Source: Lonsdalea britannica
Lineage (GTDB): Bacteria; Pseudomonadota; Gammaproteobacteria; Enterobacterales; Enterobacteriaceae
DNA: 11,479 bases
Direction of reading: 5' to 3'
Assembly: GCF_946477055.1 (NCBI RefSeq)
Contig: NZ_CAMKXG010000101.1
Span: 1 to 11,479, forward strand
The translations under genes were made by a program, and so were the position numbers. Below are positions 1-6,177 of the stretch, piece by piece (position 1 is the stretch's first letter; the number at the start of each line of letters is the position of its first letter). The notes beneath the pieces are model-generated. The model did no database searches and was not told where the DNA came from. It saw only the letters and a program-made list of their open reading frames with translations.

Positions 1-31
1 TCGTGGGCTCGGAGATGTGTATAAGAGACAG
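1..31 (+). other. Residual Nextera (Tn5) sequencing adapter, not genomic
   Basis: These bases match the last 31 of the 34 bases of the standard Nextera read-2 (i7 side) adapter. Bases 13-31 are the 19-bp Tn5 mosaic end, AGATGTGTATAAGAGACAG, and bases 1-12 are the adapter stretch before it. The match is exact as I recall the adapter. Genomic sequence can begin only at base 32, so the left edge of the window is an assembly end rather than a biological junction. It should not be read as a transposon end. Confidence 0.97.
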
Positions 32-833
32 TTGCATCTAAATATAATAACATTACGGTAGTTATTTTATGACATTTCAGACACGCATCCTCTTTTTTAC
101 CGTGTTCGGCATATAGATAAAAGAAGAGAGAAAGGGATAAATCATTTCCACTATCTGTCTATTTTTACGCTAATTCTTAATTTTTCACCAAGCGGACAAT
201 AGCCCCGTTCTCCAGCACAACTTAACACCAATTATTCCCCCTATCCTCATTAGAGGTTCCTCTTTTTTTCCTTTAGGGGAAAGAAGACCGTATCGCAAGA
301 ACCGCATCAATGCGTTTTTATTTTTTATATCTCAGGAGACAATGATAAAAATATTTTATACGTTGAGATTTATTCCGGAGAATTCAATTTATGTCATGTC
401 GGATTTCCTGGTTCTGTTTGTTATTTTTGTTTCATCGTATTGCGCATCTTTGATAGACCATAATATAACTGGATAGGTACACGTCCCCCTCTCCGCATTA
501 AGTCATGAGGAGATAAAAAACAAACAAAGGTAATGCCATTAATGACGCGAGCGTTGAAGTTTTCGGGTATAGCCCCCGTGTTAGCGCAATGAAAGCCACA
601 TCGGTAATCAGGCGGCTGATATTACCATAGCCTTTCTACTATTTCATAACATACCGTCGACAAAGCGAGATTTAATTAGCTAAAGCTTATTGATTAACAT
701 TAACACCAATATCGGCCGCAGAAATAGAATAACGGCGGCGCCGCGTATATCTTTATAGCGAAGGCGGCATTATTGATGGCGCATAGCGTTGAGATATTCC
801 ATTCGTGAATAATATGGCTGGGAGGGAGACGAT
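32..833. other. AT-rich stretch without a convincing gene
   Basis: About 800 bases, visibly richer in A and T than the rest of the window, with stop codons frequent in all frames. The only structures I could point to are a hairpin at 603-626 (GGTAAT+CAG pairing with CTG+ATTACC, GCGG loop, two-base bulge), a 10-bp palindrome GCGGCGCCGC at 735-744, and a short T-run around 263-269 after a weak hairpin. One small ORF (342-476) is listed separately. No tRNA, insertion-sequence end or recognisable gene remnant was seen. It may be an intergenic region or a decayed accessory segment cut off by the contig end. Confidence 0.6.
342..476 (+). CDS. Possible small membrane peptide (44 aa), weak
   Basis: ATG at 342 opens a 44-codon frame ending in TAG at 474-476. 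AGGAG at 334-338 lies only three bases before the ATG, closer than ideal. The peptide has a basic, aromatic start (MIKIFYTLRF) and one hydrophobic stretch at about residues 20-38 that could cross a membrane. An internal ATG at 396 would give a 26-residue version containing just the hydrophobic part. A different frame from the ATG at 391, ten bases after GGAG at 377-380, gives a competing 20-residue peptide. I recognise neither, and AT-rich DNA readily makes hydrophobic frames by chance. Listed only because the stretch holds nothing better. Confidence 0.15.
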   Translation: MIKIFYTLRFIPENSIYVMSDFLVLFVIFVSSYCASLIDHNITG

Positions 834-874
834 AAAAAGCGCCGGGACTCAACATGGTCATGATGAATCCCGGC
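834..874 (-). terminator. Rho-independent terminator of the tetR-family gene
   Basis: The arms 841-847 (GCCGGGA) and 868-874 (TCCCGGC) pair perfectly over seven bases, around a 20-base loop that can itself form CATG/CATG. Read on the minus strand, the hairpin is followed after two bases by five T (834-838). It lies about 30 bases past the stop of the minus-strand TetR gene, where its terminator should be. Confidence 0.75.
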
Positions 875-904
875 AGGAGAGAGATGAACTAGAAAAATAG
901 GCCG

Positions 905-1522
905 TTAGCGGGGACCAGCGCCCACCAGGAACATGTCGACCGCACGTCGGGTCAGCTCACGGATTTCATCGGTGCTAAACGGCTCCGGTTCACACTGGAA
1001 GATGCGAATCTCCGTTTCAGCCGTGACCAACGCCAGAAACTGCAGCGCGCGAATGCGGGGGTCGTCCTGTCGCAGATCGCCTTGTTCCATCGCGGTCGTC
1101 ATCAGATTGGACAGCACATCCACACACTCGCTGGGACCGGATTCGTAAAACAGCATACCGATGTTTGAACGCCCGGCTTCCGCAACGACCATGCGGTAGA
1201 CGGCCAGCGCGCTACTGTCATTAGTGAGTACCGACAGCATACGTTCGCCGAATCGCATCAGCGTTTCATAAAAGGAGACGCCGGTTTCGATGCGATCGAC
1301 CAGCTCAGCGACAGCATCTGACAAGTGCATCGTCGCATGGGCTCGTACCACGGCGACGAACAACGCTTCTTTGGAAGGAAAATAACTATAGAGCGTGGCT
1401 TTGGAGCCACCGAGGCGCTTCGCCAGCTCATTCATTGATGCGCGCTCGTATCCCATCTCCTGAAAGAGCTGGGCCGCAGCGCTGACGATAGATTCACGAC
1501 GGGCCTGAGTCCGTACTTTCAT
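905..1522 (-). CDS. TetR/AcrR-family transcriptional regulator, AefR-like C-terminal domain
   Basis: A 205-residue protein of normal TetR-family length. Residues 8-55 form the N-terminal helix-turn-helix: ARRESIVSAAAQLFQEMGY, then the recognition part around GSKATLYSYFPSKEALF, the usual TetR signature. The C-terminal ligand-binding half contains FYESGPSECVDVL and GDLRQDDPRIRALQFLAL, resembling the AefR-like (TetR_C_7) domain. The start at 1522 is supported by AGGTGA four bases upstream. The gene is divergent from the pqi-type operon, and a 30-bp inverted repeat about 64 bases before its start is a likely operator for both. I infer that it represses itself and the operon until a ligand, perhaps a lipid or membrane-active compound, binds. 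The ligand is unknown. Family assignment is firm; the target is inference. Confidence 0.92.
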   Translation of the reverse strand: MKVRTQARRESIVSAAAQLFQEMGYERASMNELAKRLGGSKATLYSYFPSKEALFVAVVRAHATMHLSDAVAELVDRIETGVSFYETLMRFGERMLSVLTNDSSALAVYRMVVAEAGRSNIGMLFYESGPSECVDVLSNLMTTAMEQGDLRQDDPRIRALQFLALVTAETEIRIFQCEPEPFSTDEIRELTRRAVDMFLVGAGPR

Positions 1523-1563
1523 TGTCTCACCTGCAATAACGAGATTGGCATATCACCATTTTC

Positions 1564-1593
1564 TTGACAGCAAAAAAAAATCGGTGCAAAACT
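1564..1593 (+). promoter_or_regulatory. Possible sigma-70 promoter for the pqi-type operon
   Basis: TTGACA at 1564-1569 is a perfect -35 box facing the operon. Eighteen bases on, AAAACT (1588-1593) is a poor -10. Transcription would start near 1600, inside the inverted repeat, so a bound repressor would block it. The strong -35 and its position speak for it; the weak -10 speaks against. Confidence 0.35.
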
Positions 1594-1615
1594 GAACCGT
1601 ACGGTTTATTTTTGC
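1586..1615. promoter_or_regulatory. 30-bp inverted repeat, candidate TetR-family operator
   Basis: The core AACCGTACGGTT (1595-1606) is a perfect 12-bp palindrome. It is flanked by GCAAAA (1586-1591) and TTTTGC (1610-1615), which also pair. Of the 15 symmetrical positions 13 match; the mismatches are at 1592/1609 and 1594/1607. It lies in the gap between the minus-strand TetR gene and the plus-strand exported-protein/pqi genes, the usual position for a TetR operator shared by divergent promoters. There is no T-run after it, so a terminator is unlikely. The symmetry is seen directly; the binding protein is inferred. Confidence 0.7.
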
Positions 1616-1727
1616 TAATTGTCATTACTGTACCGCTGAGGTCTGACCTTGTAAAGGCTGGCCGTCTTCAGTCAGCAAGCGGTTTTGGCGACTTTCGGTA
1701 CCACTTGAATCTGACAGAGTCCTTCTC

Positions 1728-2066
1728 ATGTATAACCAGCTCAAGAAGTTGCGGTCAGTTATTCTGCTTGTCGGGTTCTGCGTGCCCGGGCTTACCCCTG
1801 CGCAAGACCGGCCGTTATTACGCGCCGAACGTACCGTACAACCGCCGCGGGCCGTGGCGTTGTCGGCCGTTTCTCTCGCCTCGCGTTACGCCCGCCCAAT
1901 CGACTGGCGTAAATATATGAGCGTAAAAATTAAACCCGTGGCAATCTATCGCAACGTCCACTTTCCACCCGAATCTATGGCACTCGCCATCCGGATATCT
2001 AAAGAGCCAATATACAATGGGTTACCTTACGGAGCTCAGCCCTCGTCCATCAGCGGCTTCCTCTGA
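1728..2066 (+). CDS. Small putative exported protein, function unknown
   Basis: A 112-residue frame between the TetR operator and pqiA. The N-terminus looks like a Sec signal peptide: basic K6, K7 and R9, a hydrophobic stretch at residues 11-22, and a plausible cleavage after A25 (T-P-A before QD). This leaves a mature part of about 87 residues, basic, with several prolines and no cysteine. C18 lies in the hydrophobic stretch but after G-F, which is not a lipobox. I recognise no domain. The start codon has only a weak AGAG (1716-1719) eight bases upstream. The stop lies 24 bases before the first pqiA start, so it probably shares the operon transcript. A longer overlapping frame (1564-1920) lacks a signal peptide and a ribosome site and is less likely. 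The coding call is moderate, resting on the signal peptide and gene spacing. Confidence 0.55.
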   Translation: MYNQLKKLRSVILLVGFCVPGLTPAQDRPLLRAERTVQPPRAVALSAVSLASRYARPIDWRKYMSVKIKPVAIYRNVHFPPESMALAIRISKEPIYNGLPYGAQPSSISGFL

Positions 2067-2067
2067 G

Positions 2068-2082
2068 GGGCGATTATCGCCC
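2068..2082 (+). promoter_or_regulatory. Hairpin just before pqiA, overlapping the expected ribosome-site region
   Basis: GGGCGA (2068-2073) pairs perfectly with TCGCCC (2077-2082) around a TTA loop, starting two bases after the stop of the upstream gene and ending eight bases before the pqiA ATG at 2091. No T-run follows, so it is not a normal terminator. No Shine-Dalgarno sequence lies between it and the ATG. It could limit translation or processing at the gene boundary. Confidence 0.4.
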
Positions 2083-2090
2083 GAATTATC

Positions 2091-2720
2091 ATGAAAACAT
2101 GCCGTCATCTAACCGTCTGCGTCCAATGCGACAGCGTTTACCAGAAACCTTCGCTGCAGCATGGCGAATCCGCTCGCTGCGCACGCTGCTCGGCGGTGCT
2201 GTATCGCGCAGCGCCGATGGATCTCAACGCGTGGCTGGCGATCACGCTGACAGCGGCTATCGTCTGGGTGCTGGCGAATATTTTTCCGGTACTCCGGGTC
2301 AGTTTCCACGGTGTGCAAAATTCAGCGACGCTCTGGCAGACCGCCATCGCACTCGCGCAGGGGCCTATGCTGCTGCTGGCCGTGTTGACCGTGCTGCTGC
2401 TCATCGTCATCCCCGCACTGCAAATTTTGCTGTTCGGCTGGATACTGTTGTCCGCCCGTCGTCGGCGTCGCGCTATGGGATTCATTCTCTGTATGAAGAT
2501 TCAGGATCGAATCCGTCCATGGGGCATGGTTGAAGTCGGCATGCTCGGCTTCATGGTCGCAGGCATCAAGCTGTCGGGATTTTTGGATGTGCTTCCCGGT
2601 CCCGGCTGCTGGGCGATGGCGGCGCAAATGGTGCTTCTTGTGGTGATCAGTCATCGTAATATGCTCGTCTTGTGGGACTACACTGATCCCTTGCCCACGC
2701 GGGAGGCCAATCATGCGTAG
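2091..2720 (+). CDS. pqiA: PqiA-family inner-membrane protein, first half-length copy
   Basis: A 209-residue paraquat-inducible protein A family member, equivalent to the N-terminal half of the 417-residue E. coli PqiA. It starts with a zinc-ribbon-like motif, C10-x2-C13 and C30-x2-C33. Membrane segments follow at about residues 46-68 (ending in the family motif ANIFPV), 92-121, 147-167 and 172-188. The sequence WGMVEVG matches WGMAEIF in E. coli PqiA. In the family, PqiA is the inner-membrane partner of the MCE protein PqiB in a three-part envelope system linked to lipid transport. The gene overlaps the next by eight bases. It has no clear Shine-Dalgarno sequence and is preceded by a hairpin, so its translation may depend on the gene upstream. 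Confidence 0.9.
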   Translation: MKTCRHLTVCVQCDSVYQKPSLQHGESARCARCSAVLYRAAPMDLNAWLAITLTAAIVWVLANIFPVLRVSFHGVQNSATLWQTAIALAQGPMLLLAVLTVLLLIVIPALQILLFGWILLSARRRRRAMGFILCMKIQDRIRPWGMVEVGMLGFMVAGIKLSGFLDVLPGPGCWAMAAQMVLLVVISHRNMLVLWDYTDPLPTREANHA

Positions 2721-3336
2721 CCCGATACGGGCCGGACAGCTAGGCGTCATTGTCTGTCCTCTGTGCCGCCTCGTCTGTGAGCCAGAGCGCACATCGTCGA
2801 TACCAGCGCGGTGCCCACGCTGCCAAACGCGCCTTCACCCGAGGCACCCCGCCAGCATCAGCCGTTCCTGGGCGTTCCTGATTGCTGCGATAATTTTCTA
2901 TATACCGGCCAACGTTCTGCCAGTGATGTACACCAGCCTGTTTGGCAAAGGCAGTGAGAGCACCATCATGGCGGGCGTGATCGACTTCTGGAACGCCGGT
3001 TCGTACGGTATCGCCCTGCTGATTTTTGCCGCCAGCGTGGTTATTCCGTGCATCAAGTTTCTGGCGCTCGGCGTGCTGCTGATCTCCGCACGGAAACAGA
3101 GCGCTAGCGCCCGTCTTGAACGGGCAAAACTGTATCGGTTAACGGAGCTTATCGGTTACTGGTCCATGCTCGATGTCTTTGTCGTCGCGGCCGTTTCCGC
3201 GCTCGTCAAATTTCAAACTCTCAGCGATGTAGAGCCGCGCAGCGGCATCTTGTATTTCGGTTTGGTGGTGATACTCACCATGCTTTCCGCAATGAACTTT
3301 GATCCACGCCTCATTTGGGATGGTGATGATAAATGA
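2713..3336 (+). CDS. pqiA: PqiA-family inner-membrane protein, second half-length copy
   Basis: A 207-residue PqiA-family protein corresponding to the C-terminal half of E. coli PqiA. It has C15-x2-C18 and C34-x2-C37 (zinc-ribbon-like), then membrane segments near residues 52-74, 98-125, 147-168 and 178-195. Family motifs include YIPANVLPVM, GYWSMLDVFVVA and the near-terminal FDPRLIWD, which match E. coli PqiA (YLPANILPIM, GRWSMIDVFVIA, FDPRLSWD). The start at 2713 is set by GGGAGG at 2701-2706, six bases upstream. That strong site shows this is a separately translated gene and not a frameshifted single pqiA. Together the two halves (209 + 207) equal the E. coli length. The stop overlaps the pqiB start as ATGA, so the two are translationally coupled. 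Confidence 0.92.
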   Translation: MRSPIRAGQLGVIVCPLCRLVCEPERTSSIPARCPRCQTRLHPRHPASISRSWAFLIAAIIFYIPANVLPVMYTSLFGKGSESTIMAGVIDFWNAGSYGIALLIFAASVVIPCIKFLALGVLLISARKQSASARLERAKLYRLTELIGYWSMLDVFVVAAVSALVKFQTLSDVEPRSGILYFGLVVILTMLSAMNFDPRLIWDGDDK

Positions 3337-4988
3337 ATGATACGTACGACCCACACAATGAACCCGGCGATCCGGACATCTCACGCCAACGCCGGCACAT
3401 CTCGTTGGTGTGGATTATTCCGGCGATTGCGCTGATAACCGGCGCGGCTTTACTGGCGAAAACGTGGTTCTCGGCCGGTCCCGAGATCACGATTACCTTT
3501 CTGACAGCCTCGGGGCTGGAAGCCGGTAAAACTGCGGTCAAGTACAAGGACGTGACGGTTGGAACAGTCACGTCCCTTGCGCTGGACGACGGCGGTGACC
3601 GCGTGCAGGTCACCGTACAGCTGGACAAGAGCGCGGAAAATCTGGCGCGGGCCGATACCCGTTTTTGGGTCGTCCGTCCTCGCGTTGGCATGGGCGGCGT
3701 CACCGGGATTGATACCCTGCTGTCCGGTGCCTATATCGGTGTCGATAAAGGCGCGTCTGACGAGTCAAGACGCGCCTTTTCCGGACTCGAAGCGCCGCCA
3801 GCCGTCGTCAATGGAATGCCCGGTAGTCAGTTTGAAGTGCTGACGGACGATTTGGGATCGCTTGATATCGGCTCTCCGGTTTACTACCGTCGGGTTCAGG
3901 TCGGCCGTATTGCGTCCTACCAGTTGAAAGAGGATGGCAAAAACGTCGCGCTACAGGTCTTTGTCGACGCGCCTTATAACCGCTTCGTGACCCCCAATAC
4001 CCGCTTCTGGAATGCCAGCGGTTTGGATGTCTCGGTCGGCGCCAACGGTTTTCGACTCAGAACACAGACGATCGCGTCCATCGTGACGGGCGGTATCGCC
4101 TTCGCTACCCCCGATAGCGGCAGCGGTTCGCCTGCTGCCGTAAGCGACATTACGTATCGACTCGCCAAAGATCAGGACAGCGCGATGGCGCCGCCAGACG
4201 GACCGGCAATGTTCTTCCTGCTACGCTTCGAACGCTCGCTGCACGGCCTGGCGGTCGGCGCGCCCGTCGAGTTCTCCAGCATCAAAATCGGTCAGGTCGT
4301 GTCGGTGGAGCTGGACTACAACCATACAGGCTACCGCTTCCCCTCCGTCGTCGGCATCGAGGTGTATCCCAACCGAATGGGCAATGTGCTGAACAAGCTG
4401 CCTAAAGCCACGGACAATATCGAGCAGGCAACGGCCAGATTCACGCGAGATCTGGTCGAGCAGGGGCTACGCGCTCAGGCAACGTCCAGCAATCTCCTGA
4501 CCGGGCAGCTCTATATTTCTCTGGATTTCATTCCGCAGGCGCCCAAGGTGAAATTCGATATGACCGCTCACCCGCTGCAGCTTCCCACCACCAGCGGAGG
4601 GTTTGATCGTCTGCAGGAGCAACTGGCCAGCATCGTCAGCAAAGTCGACAAAATGCCGCTCGAATCCATCAGCAACAATCTGAACGCGACGCTGGGAAGC
4701 CTGGATAAAACGCTACGTCAGGTGAACGGCCAGACGTTGCCGGAAACCACGCAGTTACTCAAGCAAATGCGGCAAACGGCTGAAACGGCTAACGGTCTGA
4801 TGGCGGAAGATTCACCGATCATGATGACGCTGGGACAAAACCTGCAGGAACTGCTGCGCGCGTTGCGTTCAATGCGCACACTGGCCGATCAGATAGAGCG
4901 TCATCCGGAGTCTCTGCTTCAGGGCAGACCCCACGATCCGCCACTCACTCAGGCCAGCCCTTCATCCTATTCAGGAGCGACAAAATGA
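3333..4988 (+). CDS. pqiB: PqiB, three-domain MCE protein bridging the periplasm
   Basis: 551 residues, against about 546 for E. coli PqiB. A short cytoplasmic N-terminus is followed by one membrane helix at about residues 23-46. Three MCE (MlaD-like) domains follow at about 51-141 (FLTASGLEAGKTAVKYKDVTVGTV), 165-259 (GSPVYYRRVQVGRI) and 294-400 (GAPVEFSSIKIGQV). A helical C-terminal part at about 420-525 ends in a low-complexity tail. In E. coli, PqiB stacks MCE hexamer rings topped by a coiled-coil needle, forming a channel across the periplasm; this protein has every part needed. It starts four bases inside the end of the second pqiA and ends in an ATGA overlap with pqiC, so all three should be made together. 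Its full length argues for a working system. Confidence 0.95.
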   Translation: MNDTYDPHNEPGDPDISRQRRHISLVWIIPAIALITGAALLAKTWFSAGPEITITFLTASGLEAGKTAVKYKDVTVGTVTSLALDDGGDRVQVTVQLDKSAENLARADTRFWVVRPRVGMGGVTGIDTLLSGAYIGVDKGASDESRRAFSGLEAPPAVVNGMPGSQFEVLTDDLGSLDIGSPVYYRRVQVGRIASYQLKEDGKNVALQVFVDAPYNRFVTPNTRFWNASGLDVSVGANGFRLRTQTIASIVTGGIAFATPDSGSGSPAAVSDITYRLAKDQDSAMAPPDGPAMFFLLRFERSLHGLAVGAPVEFSSIKIGQVVSVELDYNHTGYRFPSVVGIEVYPNRMGNVLNKLPKATDNIEQATARFTRDLVEQGLRAQATSSNLLTGQLYISLDFIPQAPKVKFDMTAHPLQLPTTSGGFDRLQEQLASIVSKVDKMPLESISNNLNATLGSLDKTLRQVNGQTLPETTQLLKQMRQTAETANGLMAEDSPIMMTLGQNLQELLRALRSMRTLADQIERHPESLLQGRPHDPPLTQASPSSYSGATK

Positions 4989-5593
4989 TCGCACACGTCC
5001 GTTTTTGCCTCGCTACCGCCATCATGCTACTGCTGGGCGCCTGCGCATCGCCGCAGATGAATTATCACACGCTGGTGCCAGCCGCCGCGCCAACGCACGC
5101 CACACCTCCCGCGCCGTTTTTGATCGCCGTGCTGCCGGTCGGCGTACCGCCGCAAATCGACCTGCCGCAGCTGGTCGTGCGTCAGGGTGAAGGCAGCGTA
5201 GGCGTCCTCGACAATGAACGCTGGCTCAGCGCGCTCAGCGATGAGATCCGCACCGCGCTTGCTTCGGAACTGGTCGCTCAGTTGAACACGCAGGATATCT
5301 CTGGCCTGCCGCGTCCCGCGGATAACCCCGTCATACGCGTACTGGTGCAAATACGTCGCTTGGATGCATGGCCAGGTCAGACTGTCCAGCTCGAAGCCGA
5401 TTGGAGTCTCAGCCAGCCTGGCGCCGAACGTTCGACCCGTCTGGTATGCACCAGTCGCTTAACCGAGAATGCGCCAGGCGGAATACCGCATCTGGTGGCG
5501 GCGGAGCAACGCGTATTCGCCCATCTGGCCACGCAGATCTCAACCAACGCCCGGCAGTGGTACGCCGATCCCAATAAGTCCTGCACGGGATAA
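4985..5593 (+). CDS. pqiC: PqiC, outer-membrane lipoprotein of the Pqi system
   Basis: A 202-residue protein with a lipoprotein signal peptide: hydrophobic stretch at residues 9-19 and lipobox L17-G18-A19-C20. The residue after the cysteine is alanine, not aspartate, which favours sorting to the outer membrane. The mature part fits the PqiC/ABC_trans_aux (DUF330) family, with FLIAVLPVGVPPQIDLPQLVVR near the start, as is typical, and a downstream NERWLSALSDEIRTALASEL helix. In E. coli, PqiC docks at the tip of PqiB at the outer membrane. The start overlaps the pqiB stop by four bases. It is the last gene of the operon, followed after 25 bases by a hairpin. Confidence 0.92.
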   Translation: MIAHVRFCLATAIMLLLGACASPQMNYHTLVPAAAPTHATPPAPFLIAVLPVGVPPQIDLPQLVVRQGEGSVGVLDNERWLSALSDEIRTALASELVAQLNTQDISGLPRPADNPVIRVLVQIRRLDAWPGQTVQLEADWSLSQPGAERSTRLVCTSRLTENAPGGIPHLVAAEQRVFAHLATQISTNARQWYADPNKSCTG

Positions 5594-5618
5594 GTCTCTT
5601 GCCCGGATAAAAAACGAA

Positions 5619-5651
5619 AAAGCGGTGCGCACGCGCCAAACGCACCGCTTT
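5619..5651. terminator. Hairpin terminator after pqiC, stronger on the minus strand
   Basis: AAAGCGGTGCG (5619-5629) pairs perfectly over 11 bases with CGCACCGCTTT (5641-5651), around an 11-base loop. On the plus strand only three T close the stem and no longer run follows. On the minus strand the hairpin is followed by a T-rich stretch (complement of 5609-5620). It ends the pqi operon and would block antisense transcription into it, although no minus-strand gene lies between it and the dehydrogenase. Confidence 0.75.
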
Positions 5652-6177
5652 CATCCGCTGTGGTTCGGCCCTCCGAGCGCAGCCCCTCTCCCAGCAAGCA
5701 TCCCTCATCCGTAGAGACGTCGGTCATCCCGCCGCGTTCGTCACCGCGCGCTATGAACCGTTACTCTACGGTCCATCACCGATGGTCATCAACGGTCATA
5801 AAAAGATACCACCCGTCATCGATGGGAGTTGAGACCATACCTTCACAAAGCGTCAAGCCCGTCAATGACGTTCTGATAAAAACGGAGATAATTCAAATTA
5901 AAAACAATGAATTATACAAATTCAGAGAAGCCTGTCACACTTTTATTTGTGCCTCAACCACCACGAAAAACTCCCCCAAACATCCTTAATTTCACCCTTA
6001 AATAAAATAATACCAGTGCATTATTACGTTGGGTTTCCGCATCCCAGCACAAAATCTCATCAAAAAAGAGAAACTGAGCAAAAAGCTTAAAAAACAATAA
6101 ATTATAAAAACGTCAGGCAGTGAAGATATGCAGCTAAACTTAGCGTATCCGAACTATTCCATCCGAAGGAGTTGATT
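5652..6177. other. Long leader/intergenic region before the acetoin reductase gene
   Basis: About 525 bases without a credible gene. The first part contains small hairpins, ACCGT/ACGGT at 5757-5772 and CCATC/GATGG at 5773-5785, and four close copies of a (G/C)GTCAT motif (around 5722, 5784, 5793 and 5814). From about 5870 it turns AT-rich. No -35/-10 pair stands out. A 109-codon frame (5660-5989) crosses both composition zones, is rich in S, P, H and K, has no ribosome site, and is judged spurious. The promoter of the downstream gene must lie here. Confidence 0.5.

Noticed and set aside
13..31. Tn5 transposon end as a biological insertion
   Set aside because: The preceding 12 bases are also Nextera adapter, and it sits exactly at the sequence end; it is a library artefact.
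735..744. Palindrome GCGGCGCCGC as a regulatory site
   Set aside because: A short GC-only palindrome with no gene start nearby in the right orientation; no support beyond symmetry.
1564..1920. 118-codon plus-strand frame starting with TTG
   Set aside because: No ribosome site, start inside the operator/promoter region, no recognisable protein. It overlaps the frame at 1728 that has a signal peptide.
2700..2725. Frameshift splitting one pqiA gene
   Set aside because: The second gene has its own ATG with GGGAGG six bases upstream, and half-length PqiA proteins are a normal family form.
2322..2792. 156-codon minus-strand frame inside the pqiA genes
   Set aside because: Composition-driven shadow rich in Q, H and R, opposite two well-supported PqiA genes.
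5660..5989. 109-codon plus-strand frame after the pqi terminator
   Set aside because: No Shine-Dalgarno sequence, starts at the edge of a terminator, crosses a composition change, low-complexity residue content, no family recognised.
6172..6177. TTG start two codons upstream for the acetoin reductase
   Set aside because: It directly abuts the GAAGGAG ribosome site with no spacing; the ATG at 6178 has six bases.
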